The notes beneath the pieces are model-generated. The model saw only the letters and a program-made list of their open reading frames with translations, had not been told where the DNA came from and searched no databases. Source: Bremia lactucae (taxonomy: Eukaryota > Oomycota > Peronosporomycetes > Peronosporales > Peronosporaceae). From it: a stretch of 64,000 bases of DNA. This document shows, piece after piece, positions 42,913 to 53,140 of the stretch (position 1 is the stretch's first letter; the number at the start of each line of letters is the position of its first letter). Where the stretch lies: positions 6,255,534-6,319,533 of the forward strand of contig NC_090619.1 of NCBI RefSeq assembly GCF_004359215.1, given 5' to 3'. Made by a program: the position numbers and the translations under genes.

Positions 42913-42938
42913 TCAGTAGGGCACTCCGCTCCAACTGA
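42913..42938 (-). other. Gag/protease boundary stem-loop (element I copy)
   Basis: Minus-strand TCAGTTGGAGCGGAGTGCCCTACTGA, encoding SVGAECPTD. Pairing is weakened by substitutions. Confidence 0.5.
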
Positions 42939-44125
42939 CCCCGACCGTTATTTGATGAACCGCCTCGCCGTTGCGATTTCGCAACAGCGTTGGATACGTG
43001 TCCACCTTTGTTCTTAGTGGTAGTCGATCGTTTCGCTTAGTGTTTCTGGGCACTGGGCGTGGAGCACTACACTAATAGGTGTAGTGGACCGTCTTTTACA
43101 ACGATTGCGTTTTTGCAATCGTTTGTGACTTCAAGAGCGAGGTTTCGCGCTCTCCACATACGAGAGGTCCATGGATTCTGGATTTCCATTTTCTTGTCGT
43201 CACGGAGGACAATTAGCTTCAGAGTGGACAAAAGCCTGTATAAGACTGAAGTTCTCCTTTCCTTAATAGAGATTGCTTGATCAAGCATTTCTAGATCAAG
43301 GCGGAACAAGTAAGTCGAAACAGGACCGTCTGTAAGGCCTTTAAAAACACAGTTACCTGTTTGTTCATCAATTGAATGATTCAGGATACACTAACCAGGT
43401 ATCGTGTATTCTGAGCATAAGCGTGAAGGTCACGCTTACCCTGCTTCAAATACAGGAGCTCGACTCGAGCGCTGAATTCGGCACGTGGCGGCTCGAATAT
43501 TTGCCTGAGACGACCCAAAAACTAATGGGTCGTGAAGCTTGAGTCTAAGCCCAAGATATGGCACTTTCGGCTAAGTTGGACATGCCAAATTTCACGTTCG
43601 TCGCCTCACCATTGATGCGGCAAGGTTCAATGGCGTCATCTAATTCCACGAACCACTTAAAAGGGAGTCGCCTTCGACTACCTGAACCTTGAAATTTCGA
43701 TCTTCAAGCTTTCGGATCAACGCGGAAGCGTCGGCCCGCTAGCAACATGTACATGCTGCTGTCTCTGCAGTTCTAACTGTTGAGCACCCTTTTCTCTCAA
43801 CACTTCTTCACGTTGAGATCCTTGCTGGTGATGCAAGGCTACTCTGTATTGGCCCAGTCGAGTTAATGTTGTATGAACTTGGCTATAGCCGCATGTTGCT
43901 CGTTTTTTTCTAAATCGAACAACATCGCGCTAACGGCTGGCTCGCCTATAACCGTACTCATGCGTTCGATCGCTCCAATTCAAAACTACTCAAATGAGTG
44001 AACCTTTCACGCGTTGCGTGATAGCTTTCTTGAGAAACTTGAAAGCTGTCTCCTATATTATCCAATATGTCCATGTTGTATGGAACGTGCTTAGGCCGTT
44101 GAACGGACTACGAAGTGCTACCATG

Positions 44126-44572
44126 TGTAATGGTAGTCGAGGCGCGCCGACTTCCCTATAATCAGTGAAGGCTGACTAGTACTGTTACCAGTGCTAGCAA
44201 AGGGTGTACTTTACGTACACGACGTGCAGAGGAAGGTTCTAAATAGCTAAGAAGTCTTAATAGGGATAAAAGTAATTGTATTAATACATTAAGTTCTTTC
44301 ATAACGATCTTTACTGGCTTTAATATATTAATGACTAAATATGCAGTGCGCCTACTTGCGCACCGCACAATCGTGTCTTGTGACGATTAGCGGGGTGATT
44401 GAAACTCAAATCAATTAATAAAAAGAACTGATGTCGTATTGCGCCAATATTACCAAATTTGGAAATACTGGAACTATTAAGTCAAAATTAATAAAGATAA
44501 TAATTTTGTACTTCTTTATTTATTTCTTCTCATACGAGATAATGTAAAATTTAGGCACTTAAGCCCGTTACG
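44126..44572 (-). repeat. 5' LTR of element I
   Basis: Plus-strand ends TGTAATGG and GCCCGTTAC. Contains the 55-bp module 44151-44205 that is inverted relative to the copies at 18310 and 30214. Confidence 0.7.
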
Positions 44573-44791
44573 TAATACATCAGAAATATTCTATCAAACA
44601 TTTTTGCGAGACATTTGCGCGGTTAATTCGCTCGCAGCTGTGAGCTTTGAAACAGCCAAGATTGTCTGGCATCACGAAGGTATTTGTTGAGAAGTCAAAC
44701 TTCCAGCACTTAATTTTACTATGAAGACTGCAGGTTGTCTAATTGTTAAAAAATGTGTATTGAAATTGATGCAAACAATTTCTTAGAAAGG

Positions 44792-45523
44792 CTATGTGGT
44801 GACGTAGCTCGACAGTTTAGTGCACCCCTTCCGAAGAATGGCACGGCCATACGGAACATATGAGGCTCCATACCAAAGCATTGCCGCATACTGAATAATT
44901 ACAAGAAGTAGCACAAGCGGTCCAGCCTTCGGAAAAGCAAAGGCGATGATGAGCGTCGTGGTCATGGCGCTCATCCAAATACAGCAAGCTACACGTCGAA
45001 CTGGCATGCACATGACCTTAAGCTGTCGTAAGGGACCGATTAGAAATAATGAGCTGCCAATGCTGCAGACACTACCGAGCGTATAAAAAAACGCAAATTG
45101 CTTAACGTGTTTCGGCCCACCATACAACATAAGCGTGGATAGGATACCACAGAGCACGCCGAACAAGTAGCAGCCGATTGCGCCGTAGAGTCTTTGGCGC
45201 TTGGTTAGGCCACATTCCTGCCCCAATTCATTCAAAAGTCCCTCTTTTTCTTGATTCGCATTCGAAGGTGTGGTCCCTTGTTCTAAGTCGCTTTGACTTA
45301 CCGTCTCCGCGGTGCTGGACAGCGACGACGCTGAGGCTGAGGGCTTCACCACCACCGGCATCTTGATGTTCAGAGCGCTCGCTTTTGCCTGCAAAGCTGC
45401 TGTACCTTTTTGAGTGGCACTTTTTAGTGAGCTAGCAACATTCGACTTCTGGGCTACACTCTTTAGTGAATTTGCAGTGTCCTGTGCCAACGCAGCCGCG
45501 TTAGTTGTGAGCTGTTCGAGCAT
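44792..45523 (-). CDS. SFT2-type vesicle transport protein
   Basis: 243 residues from the ATG at 45523; the longer open frame begins at GTG and has no upstream ATG. The N-terminal ~110 residues are soluble, Ala/Ser-rich and helical. Then come the SFT2/Got1 features: a LTKRQRLYGAIGCYLFG entry, four membrane segments (~117-138, 150-170, 182-202, 206-225), the YTLGSVCSIGSSLFLIGP loop and a C-terminal WYGASYVPYGRAILRKGC. Known: SFT2 proteins are small tetraspanning Golgi proteins that assist fusion of endosome-derived vesicles with the Golgi. The gene is divergent from CSN2 with only 130 bp between starts. Identity to the family is clear; the exact paralogue is not. Confidence 0.87.
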   Translation of the reverse strand: MLEQLTTNAAALAQDTANSLKSVAQKSNVASSLKSATQKGTAALQAKASALNIKMPVVVKPSASASSLSSTAETVSQSDLEQGTTPSNANQEKEGLLNELGQECGLTKRQRLYGAIGCYLFGVLCGILSTLMLYGGPKHVKQFAFFYTLGSVCSIGSSLFLIGPLRQLKVMCMPVRRVACCIWMSAMTTTLIIAFAFPKAGPLVLLLVIIQYAAMLWYGASYVPYGRAILRKGCTKLSSYVTT

Positions 45524-45653
45524 AGCAGCAGTGACGTTATGTGACACTAAAAGGACAACCACGTCGTTTCGAATAATTTTTACGTTGCAAGAATAGGACT
45601 GGTCTCTAATATAAAGGTATCGCCCACATTCGTACCCTAAATTCTGCGTGAGA
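45524..45653. promoter_or_regulatory. Shared intergenic region of SFT2-like and CSN2
   Basis: 130 bp between divergent ATGs must hold both transcription starts. CACATTCGTACC near 45628 loosely resembles an oomycete initiator, but I would not rely on it. Confidence 0.45.
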
Positions 45654-47278
45654 ATGTCCGACTCGGAGGAGTACGAGTACGATTACGACAGCGACGAGCA
45701 GTTTGCCAGCAATGAGCAAAACTTAAACGATAGTGGCGAAGACGACAAGGTTGTGCAGCAGCGCAGTGCGGCACGTGAGGCTCAAATCGCGTTGGAGAAT
45801 ACATTCTACGAGGCCGAGGACTTTCGCCAGCGTGGCGATCTGATGCAAGCGTTAGAGTACTATTCGCGCGTAATTGCGCTGGAAAAGGAGACAAGGCCTG
45901 TGAAAGAGCAGAAGTGGGCATTTCAGGCGCTTGAGAACGTGGTCAAGATTTGTTTAGGCCGCCGCAATTGGGACGAGATGCTGCATCATTATGAACAAAT
46001 GCTTGAGCATTTGGAATTCGTGACAAGAAACGAGAGCACAGAGTCAATCTCCTCCATTCTTGACGAAGTTTCTACCGCTACGGGAAAAGAGGCTCAGAAG
46101 GAATGCACCAAATACACATCCAAGATGTACGAGCTCACACTGGACAAACTCAAGGACGTAAGCAGCGATCGACTGTGGTTCAGTATAAATGTGAAGCTAG
46201 GCAAGCTCTACTTGGACATGCAAGAATACGACCAGCTGCAACGATTAATTTATCAGCTCTACGACTACTGCCAGACGCCTGAAGGAGTTCAAGACCTCTC
46301 GAAGGCAACCTCGCTGCTTGAAGTGTACGCCTTGGAGATTCAGGTAGACTTGTGTATGCTGATGAAACATGTTCAAGCGACTTTTTATCGTCTATGTTCT
46401 GTATTGATTAAGTAGTTGTGTGTCGCGACAAAAAATAATGCTAAAATGCGCGTCATATACCCCGAGACGCTTGATCTTGACGCTGCTGTTGCTGACCCAC
46501 GGATCATGGGGTTTGTGCTTTATTGTTAATTTGTATGAGGCAATGTACTGAATGTACGTGGTTGCGCAGATTTATTCGAGAAGAAGGCGGCAAAATGTAC
46601 ATGGAGGAGAAAGAATGGACGTTGGCTTACAATGAATTTTTCGAGAGCTTTCGCAATTACCAGGAAGCGGGCAATGCTCGTGCGACGCAGTGCCTCAAGT
46701 ATGTTGTCCTCGCCAATATGCTTACGAGCTCTAATATTAATCCATTCGATTCGCGAGAAGCAAAAGTGTACCAGGACGTGGAAGAGATTGGTGCAATGTT
46801 ATTGCTGCGTGGCGCATATGAGGCTAACGACATTGTGGAGTTTGAAAAGATTTTAAAGAATACGAAATATAAGCTGCTGAGTGACCCGATCATGAAGCGC
46901 TACTTGAATCCGCTACTGCACAACATTCGTAGCAACGTCTTGACGAAACTTGTGCGACCGTACAAGGCTATTCGCATGGAAAGTCTTTCAAGAAGCATGA
47001 ACATTTCATTAAACGACGTTGAAAACATTGCCGTCGCTTTGATTCAGGATCGCAATTTGGATGCGAAAATTGACCAAACTCGTGGTCTGTTGGTGCTTCA
47101 GGCGCGACAAACGTGAGTAAAATTAGTTGCTATTGACGTTGTAATCGATAATTTTGATTATTTCAATCCGTGTAGAGCTCGCGATGCCAGCAAGACATAC
47201 GACGCGTTGAATAGATGGACCCAGGCACTTGCTTCTACGCATGCAACAATCGCTGCGCGGATGACGGCGCATCCTTAA
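45654..47278 (+). CDS. CSN2: COP9 signalosome subunit 2, four exons
   Basis: Exons 45654-46343, 46416-46510, 46570-47112 and 47176-47278 give 476 residues. Introns of 72, 59 and 63 bp (GTAGAC...AAGTAG, GTTTGT...GCGCAG, GTGAGT...GTGTAG) keep frame. An acidic start (MSDSEEYEYDYDSDEQF) is typical of CSN2. A TPR-like helical repeat array follows (ENTFYEAEDFRQRGDLMQAL). Then come NNAKMRVIY...DPRIMG across exon 2, REEGGKMYMEEKEW, and the PCI region with CLKYVVLANMLTSSNINPFD and SREAKVYQ. Exon 4 supplies the conserved AS-KTYDALNRWTQAL end. Length is slightly above the usual ~443. Known: CSN2 is a scaffold subunit that contacts cullins during deneddylation. The longest open frame starts at a GTG two codons upstream; the ATG at 45654 is preferred. 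Confidence 0.94.
46344..46415 (+). other. CSN2 intron 1
   Basis: 72 bp, GTAGAC...TTAAGTAG, phase 0, between EIQ and LCVATKNN. Confidence 0.85.
46511..46569 (+). other. CSN2 intron 2
   Basis: 59 bp, GTTTGT...TTGCGCAG, phase 2. Restores MGFIREEGG, the family's IMGVIRECGG block. Confidence 0.85.
47113..47175 (+). other. CSN2 intron 3
   Basis: 63 bp, GTGAGT...CCGTGTAG, phase 2. Opens the final 34 codons, which would otherwise be lost to the stop within the donor. Confidence 0.85.
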
Positions 47279-47392
47279 GACTCAGTCGTATTGCAATTGT
47301 TGTACCTCGATAAAAATTGATCGAGGCTTTTATTGTATTGTATCACTGCGAGCAATGAATAAGTTTACATTTACTTAAGCGTAAGTGAAGCG

Positions 47393-47540
47393 TTAGCAAA
47401 GACGACAGCGGGCTTTGCGCTCCTTGATATAGGTCAGTATTGCTTCTTCAGTTGTAGGTTCTGGCGTTATCTGGTACATAGCACGTGAGGCCAGGTTAGA
47501 AAGCGTGGTGGAGCTAGTCACCACCAGCGTCTTGCAATTG
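47393..47540 (-). other. Possible last exon of the pyridoxal kinase gene
   Basis: Frame reads NCKTLVVTSSTTLSNLASRA to the stop at 47393, and looks coding. It would be reached by a 58-bp intron with donor GTCATT, phase 2, or by a one-base frameshift. Converges on CSN2 with a 114-bp gap. Confidence 0.45.
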
Positions 47541-47543
47541 CTA

Positions 47544-48805
47544 TTATCCAAACAATCGACAACATTCGATGGCCATCGGAAGAATATCGGTGAATGACAG
47601 GACGGTCCATGCCGGGCCATTTGTTGGAATCTGGTCAAGTAGTTTCAATGTGGACGAGACCGTGTAATTCGTGACAATACTGACATGTTGAACACCTACA
47701 AGCGACTCAAATGTACGTAGTAACTGCAAACGCAAAATTGACGCATCACTTGGTACGTCGACAACCTGACTAGTGCTGGTCGTTCCAAGCAAGAAGTCCA
47801 CATCCACCAATACGTGCAAGACAGGCACGGCAAGGGGATTGGCGACAAATTGGATATTGGGGTTCACAATAACATGCCGACTCGCAATAAGTTTGAGCTC
47901 GCAATTCTTTCCGCCACTTTGTAAAGTTATTTGAAGCACCTCCTGAATCGTCGATACGACAGTCTCGAGTGCACTTTTAAAGTTGTTTGGAAAACGGTAA
48001 AGCCACGCCAGTAATAGCGCCGCAAAGAGATCCCCAATTCCAGTGTAGTAGCTATCGATCAACGGGAAGCGCACTTCATATTGCTCGCAGAGATCTTCAC
48101 CACTAACTTTGCTGCCAATGACCACAAGCTCCGTGGGCGTCTCCTCCCTTGATGCCTCCTGAAAGCTAGTAATGACCACAACTTTCGGCCCAAGTAGGTG
48201 AATTTTTTTGCATGCACGCATTGCATCAGCGACCGTGTGTAGCTTCATCTCTGCCAAGAGCTCGCACTCGTAATGATTCGGCGTCAAGACGTCGCAAATA
48301 GGGAGCACCTTGAAGCGGTACAAGTCAACTATAAAGAGCACATACCGTGAACATGAATCCTTTATTGGCCAAAATTGTCTACAACAGTACCCAGTTCCTT
48401 TGGCACATAAAGTTTGCCAAGATCTCCCATCACCGGGTCGCAAACGTACACGAAACGCGCCGGGTGGGTCTGTGCTGCTCGAAGTCGTTCATATGCGTGC
48501 ACAATGGCGTCTAATAATGAAGTAGAGCCAATGTACCCTGTGAGAAGATGCGTGTGCGCGTCTTGCAAAATACCGTTGGCTTCCATGCCATCCAGCAGCT
48601 CATGCAGCTCTTCGCCGGTGAGACGGCGTCCCGTAAATTTGGAGTAGCCAGTGTGGTTAGAAAATTGGACGCTATTGATGGGGTCAACATCCATACCCAG
48701 CAGCTGCAGAGGAAACACAGCACTCTTGTTGCCTACGTAGCCGTGAACTACGTGCGATTGGATACTCATTACACGGCCGCTATCGTCGCTTCTCGGCTGT
48801 TTCAT
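47544..48805 (-). CDS. Pyridoxal kinase with C-terminal extension
   Basis: Exon 1 ends at 48391 and exon 2 starts at 48328, across a 62-bp intron (GTACTG...TTATAG). The ATG at 48805 is chosen because [14 protein letters not shown] follows within 12 codons; ATG 48874 is also in frame. PdxK features in order: [13 protein letters not shown] substrate loop, [47 protein letters not shown] and [13 protein letters not shown] with the catalytic Asp. Known: ATP-dependent phosphorylation of pyridoxal in the cytosol, making the B6 coenzyme. The canonical fold ends around [11 protein letters not shown], after which about 95 residues continue that I do not recognise. Read straight through the product is 399 residues. 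If a weaker intron (47598-47541, GTCATT...ATAATAG) is used it is 430, ending at 47393. Confidence 0.88.
48329..48390 (-). other. Pyridoxal kinase intron 1
   Basis: 62 bp, GTACTG...CTTTATAG on the minus strand, phase 1. Rejoins YVPKEL to [14 protein letters not shown]. Confidence 0.85.
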
Positions 48806-49014
48806 GATTACGGAGGTTCCGGTAATAATAAAATGGGCAATGATAGAAGGTTGCAATATCCGACATAATAACATGCTTCGTAATTCTGACCTTTTCTTAA
48901 TTAATTATCTATCTATATTTAGGGCTTTCGGTAAAGCCACACCCGCTTATTTCTTGTCATTAAACAGAATTTACAGATTTATGTCAAATCATAAAATATT
49001 TAAGGTGAGATCAA

Positions 49015-50466
49015 CATTTCACTTCGCACTGCTTCAGTGCGAGTGGTGCCACACGTCACTTCACGTACACTACGACATAAGAGAGGTCCATTGGTTCTGG
49101 ACTCCAAGCTTGTGTCGTCTTGGAGGACGATACGACGACGAACTAACTTGAGCCTGTCTCAAGCTAAAGTCCTCCTGTTCCGCAACGGATATTGCTTCTT
49201 TAAGCGTATCCAGTTTCACGCGGTACAGGTGGGTCTTCACTGGACCATCTGTAAGACCTTGCATGAACACCGTAATCAACGTGTGTTCATGGACCGGGTT
49301 ATTTAAAATACAACTCGCTAAGAGTCGAATGTGCTGGGCATATGCGTGAGCATCACGTTTGCCTTGCTTGAGTTTCAGAAGCTCTGATCGAGCTCTGAAC
49401 TCAGCACTAGGCGGTTCAAACGTCTGTTTGAGCCGGGCTTTAAAAGCCTCTAGCGACCCAGAGACATATGGGTCGCGCAACTTAAGGCCTAGTGCCCAAG
49501 TTTTGCCACGACCTGCCAAGTTTGACTGAGCAAATGCGACATGCATTTGTTTGTCGACGATGTGACGAGCCTTTTATGGCATCGTTTAACTCGACAAACC
49601 ATCTCAGGAGGAGTCTTCTTCGACTCCCCTATACTTAGAGATGTCAATATTTAAGGTTTCGGGACGATCATCCCAAATACAGGGGTCTGTACCTGTTGTA
49701 ACCTCAACAGTTCGTCCTGTTGAGAGCCTTGCTGATTCAGCAAGGCTACTTTTTCCTTCATCTCGTCAAGTTCATGTTGTATGAACTTGGCGATGGCTGA
49801 ATGGAGGGGATCTCTGTCCAAATTGGACAGCATTGCCAAAATTGCATCGTTTCCTACGGTCGAACTCATTAGTTCGACCGCACTCCTTTCTATGTCACTT
49901 AGAAAGGAGTAGCTTTCAGGGGAAACGTGATGCGTATTCCCACTATCATCTAACATGTCCATGTTAGATGTGGGAAATGTGGCCTTGGACGGACTACAAA
50001 GTGCTACCAGGTGTAACGGGGCACTACGACTTGTACTGCTTCAGTACAAGTCCACTTCGCACTGCTTCAGTTGCGAGTTGTGCCTTCCCTTATTTCACGT
50101 ACACTTGTACGTGCAGCGGAAGATTTCTCTTTAAGGCAACTAGCTTAAAGAGGGTTAAATGAAAACTGTATTAATATAATTAAGTGGCTCTTTTTCTATC
50201 TTGTAAATGCTAACTTAATTATAATCTAATACTTAACATGTAATTGAATTCTTATCTCTATCTTATCTGTAACTCTCTCTTTGATTACTCCTACACCTGA
50301 TTAGTCTGCGGAATAAATAGATATAATGGTCTATACCTATTTATGGATAAGAATTCTGCCTATTACTATATAAAGTAATATCCTGCAAATATTATCTACC
50401 TTTTGGATAATATATTAATTAACAACCTTTAAGTTTTAGTTTTATGTAACGAAACACCCCGTTTCA
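49015..50466 (-). mobile_element. Truncated Ty3/gypsy element (LTR-gag-LTR end)
   Basis: On the minus strand: 5' LTR (50466-50012), Gag from ~49965 (MDMLDDSGNTHHVSPESYSF) through GRGKTWALGLKLRDPYVSGS to ~49075, then directly ~55 bp of LTR-like sequence (TTCGCACTGCTTCAGTGCGA, 49020-49069). Protease and the rest of pol are deleted. Gag is close to that of element G. It lies between pyridoxal kinase and the dehydrogenase. Confidence 0.8.
50012..50466 (-). repeat. LTR, 455 bp
   Basis: Plus-strand ends TGTAACGGGGCAC and CACCCCGTTTCA. Near the left end a perfect 11-bp hairpin (GACTTGTACTG-CTT-CAGTACAAGTC, 50028-50052) is followed by a second weaker one. Confidence 0.8.
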
Positions 50467-50568
50467 GTTTTCCTCTCTCCAAAACTAATTTCTTCTACAT
50501 TTAGAGCAATTTGTAATTTGCATTCATCGCCTTCGAAGACACACTAAAAACGATTTGCAAATCTTTTG

Positions 50569-51465
50569 TCAAAAAGTCATTGGGGTACACGTTGTATTGT
50601 CATCATAGTCCGTAGAAGATGCAAGGTGAGTCCATTCCTCGAGCTCGCAGCGGTTGTCCTCTAAAGACTTTTCCCCGACCGTAACTGCATCTTTACCCAG
50701 CAGCATTCGACGTGGAATAGTTTTCCCGACACAGCGACCGCTTTTCGTGAGGACCTCCACAATAATTTGTGCACCCTTAGCCGGGTCACCAGGCTGAAGA
50801 GCATCTAGCCGGCCCGAGTTCACGCATTTTATGCGGTCATGCAAAGGCTGCGTAATGGGATGATAGTCAGGAATCGAGTTCTTCATTGCCAAAAACCCTT
50901 TTCCCAACATTGCAGTACGAAACGATCCGGGCTCAATGATCGTAACGTTAATGCCAAATGGCTGTAGCTCGGCGTGTAAAGCCAGCGTGAGCCCAGCCAA
51001 TGCAAATTTGCTAGACCCATAGATACCCATTGATTTTAGCCCAAACCAGGCACATGCTGAGCCAATGTTAGCTATTACGCCCGACCGTTTTGCGCGCATG
51101 TGAGGCAGCACAGCCCGCAGCATCCGTAGAGTTCCAAAAACGTTCGTATTGTACTGATGAAAGACTTCTTCATCGGTGCACTCCTCAATGGCCCCTCCCA
51201 GCAATATTCCTGCATTGTTCACCAGAATGTCGATGACGCCGTAGACGCTCAAGGCCTTGTCAACCACACTCTTAATTTCAGCATCGCTTGCCGTCACATC
51301 CAGTGCAATAGCGCAAGCACCTCGCGCCACAAGATTTTGAAGTTTTCTTTGGTCTCGAGCAGTGGCAATAACGCGGTCTCCTCGCGCAAGTGCCGCAAGG
51401 ACGATTTCTCTGCCAAAACCTGTTGAGCATGCGGTTACGAGCCACACTTTTGCACTATCGGTCAT
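50569..51465 (-). CDS. Classical short-chain dehydrogenase/reductase
   Basis: 298 residues from the ATG at 51465; the longer frame begins at TTG. Rossmann-fold signs: LVTACSTGFGREI (Gly-rich loop, ~9-21), ATARD after beta-2 (Arg favours NADP), LDVT, NNAG (~85), the catalytic triad Ser in NIGSACAW (~138) and YGSSK (~151-155), then IEPGSFRTAM. The closest family I can name is the short-chain oxidoreductases annotated as retinol/steroid-dehydrogenase-like or YdaD-type; the substrate is unknown. The last ~50 residues (SLEDNRCELEEWTHLASSTD) match no motif. It is a single-copy gene ~100 bp from an LTR. Confidence 0.88.
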   Translation of the reverse strand: MTDSAKVWLVTACSTGFGREIVLAALARGDRVIATARDQRKLQNLVARGACAIALDVTASDAEIKSVVDKALSVYGVIDILVNNAGILLGGAIEECTDEEVFHQYNTNVFGTLRMLRAVLPHMRAKRSGVIANIGSACAWFGLKSMGIYGSSKFALAGLTLALHAELQPFGINVTIIEPGSFRTAMLGKGFLAMKNSIPDYHPITQPLHDRIKCVNSGRLDALQPGDPAKGAQIIVEVLTKSGRCVGKTIPRRMLLGKDAVTVGEKSLEDNRCELEEWTHLASSTDYDDNTTCTPMTF

Positions 51466-52340
51466 ACTGAGAAGGCACAAACTTGTGGGTGGTAAAGAAT
51501 TTAAGGAAATGTGACCGCTTCTCTTATGATGTCAGCATCCTACCCGATGGAGATGGGAAGGTCTGGTCGCACCTGAGATATTGAGGATTTTATTTAATAA
51601 GGAGCAGCCAGACCTGGTAGCGTTCAAAATAATTATTTTTCTTCATGAAGATGTGATTCAGACGAGACTTTTCAGGCCGCAAAGCTAGAATTACGCGACA
51701 ATTCTCGCATTGTTTGAAGACGTGTAGAGCCCAGATCGGGTGAAGCACTCTGCATCCATACTTACGCTGTGAGCGTGTGCGGGGTTTACTTTAGGTAACC
51801 ACCTACATCAATTATACTCTAGGGCTGTTAGAGAAGAATGCATATTTAGATATAGAGGGCGTTATCGTGCCAATGCGTTCAAAGTGGAATCGTTACCATT
51901 GTTGTGTTAATGCTTCTAAAGATGCAGATAGTTACGATAAAAAGGTGCGTCGCATGAGACAGAGCGAGCAATCTCGCTGTATTGTTATAAAATGCTATCG
52001 TGAAAAAATTGCAACTATATCTGTCAGGCATTGGCGCAACGCTTTATTGAAATAGATTGTATGACGTAGTAGAAATTAAATTGGATGACACCGTTGTTAA
52101 TTATGACGTTACGCTATTACATTAGGACTTGTCTTCTTATCTAGCAAAATCATATGTAATTTCCACCGAAAATTAAGAAATAGAAGATCCATTCTCTGGA
52201 GTTTTGGCCTTTTGTTAATTGCGTCAATACAAAAATTAAGTGTTCGACGACATCATATTACTGCTTTAAATGATTTACACTTTTGAAAAATTCAGCCATT
52301 GGACAACGACTACATGTGTCTAAGTTGAAGCAGCTATTTA
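51466..52340. other. Intergenic, one small basic ORF of doubtful status
   Basis: 51873-52055 (+) could encode a ~60-residue Lys/Arg/Cys-rich peptide (MRSKWNRYHCCVNASKDADS at its start). No family is recognised and it may be chance. Confidence 0.35.
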
Positions 52341-53140
52341 TAAATACTGGAGCTCAATCTCATGCGGGGTGTGCCTCGGACGCGGCCCTCCGCTGTCCGA
52401 GCACGAATGCCTCAAACTGCTCCAATTGAGCAACATGTTGCTCAGGAGGACTACCCAGGAGCCTGGCCAGGGCTTGTTTACCAAGTCCCTGTGCCATAAG
52501 CCCTGCCACCTCCCGATGATGTTCAGAGAGGTGGGGAAAATGAGCCCAATCAATATTGAACGCACGCAGAGATGCGGGTCGTAGGAAGGATTTCAAGTGC
52601 TACCAAGTGTAGGCGGGCACGTCGTAATGCGGCCACGCTCTACTTAGACACACACCCTAGCACAGCGAGGAAGCGGTTGAACCTGCTTCTCTTGCGTGCA
52701 GTGAGGTAGTTGTGGTGGGCGCATAAGCGACCTCATCCAACACACTAAGTACTCTGGTTAAGTGTCGTCACGGGAGCGGTAATCCGTCTTCTCGTGCGCA
52801 CTTACCAAGTAGGAAGTTGTTTTCAGACTGATTTATATTTAAAAGAATTAAATACAAATACCTAGTTTTACCAATCAAAATGTCATCTCTATAGATAACA
52901 CTTAATATGTATTGCTAGCATATCTTTCCAGATATCTCGCGTAACGGATGACGCTGGGCGTCATTCCTCCTAATGTGAATGCACCCATGTGCATCACATA
53001 CACAAGGGTTGGTCACAAATGTGCATCACACCCGAGTGCTGGGTCTAATTACTATTATTTAGTAATTGACCATCCTCTTCAGTACACCAAGTGTATATAA
53101 CGGGGACTGTGTAAAATTAGGGCAACTTTAGCCCGTTACA
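52341..53140 (-). mobile_element. 5' end of a Ty3 element: LTR plus Gag N-terminus
   Basis: LTR 53140-52608 on the minus strand is followed by ~260 bp matching the start of Gag of element A (QLEQFEAFVLGQRRAASEAH). The rest is missing. The LTR is the uninterrupted counterpart of 6525-7303. Confidence 0.8.
52608..53140 (-). repeat. LTR, 533 bp
   Basis: Starts TGTAGGCGGG and ends CCCGTTACA on the plus strand. It has the SINE target site ACTGCACGCAAGAGA (as its complement, near 52697) only once. Confidence 0.85.

Larger units (their letters stand above)
40512..44572 (-). mobile_element. Ty3/gypsy element I, near full length but decayed
   Basis: On the minus strand: LTR (44572-44126), Gag (~44080-43040), boundary stem-loop (42913-42938), RT (~42580-41390), RNase H (~41330-40900) and integrase start (~40850-40512). 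RT blocks include SSSMDENVLEEKTRMERFTS, SSMDLIDRFYQI, MPQGLSNTPATFN and FIYSRAMNGKSN. The protease is hard to see. It ends in integrase where element H begins. Confidence 0.78.

Noticed and set aside
51873..52055. Small basic cysteine-containing ORF as a secreted or antimicrobial peptide
   Set aside because: No signal peptide and no family match; length is within chance expectation.
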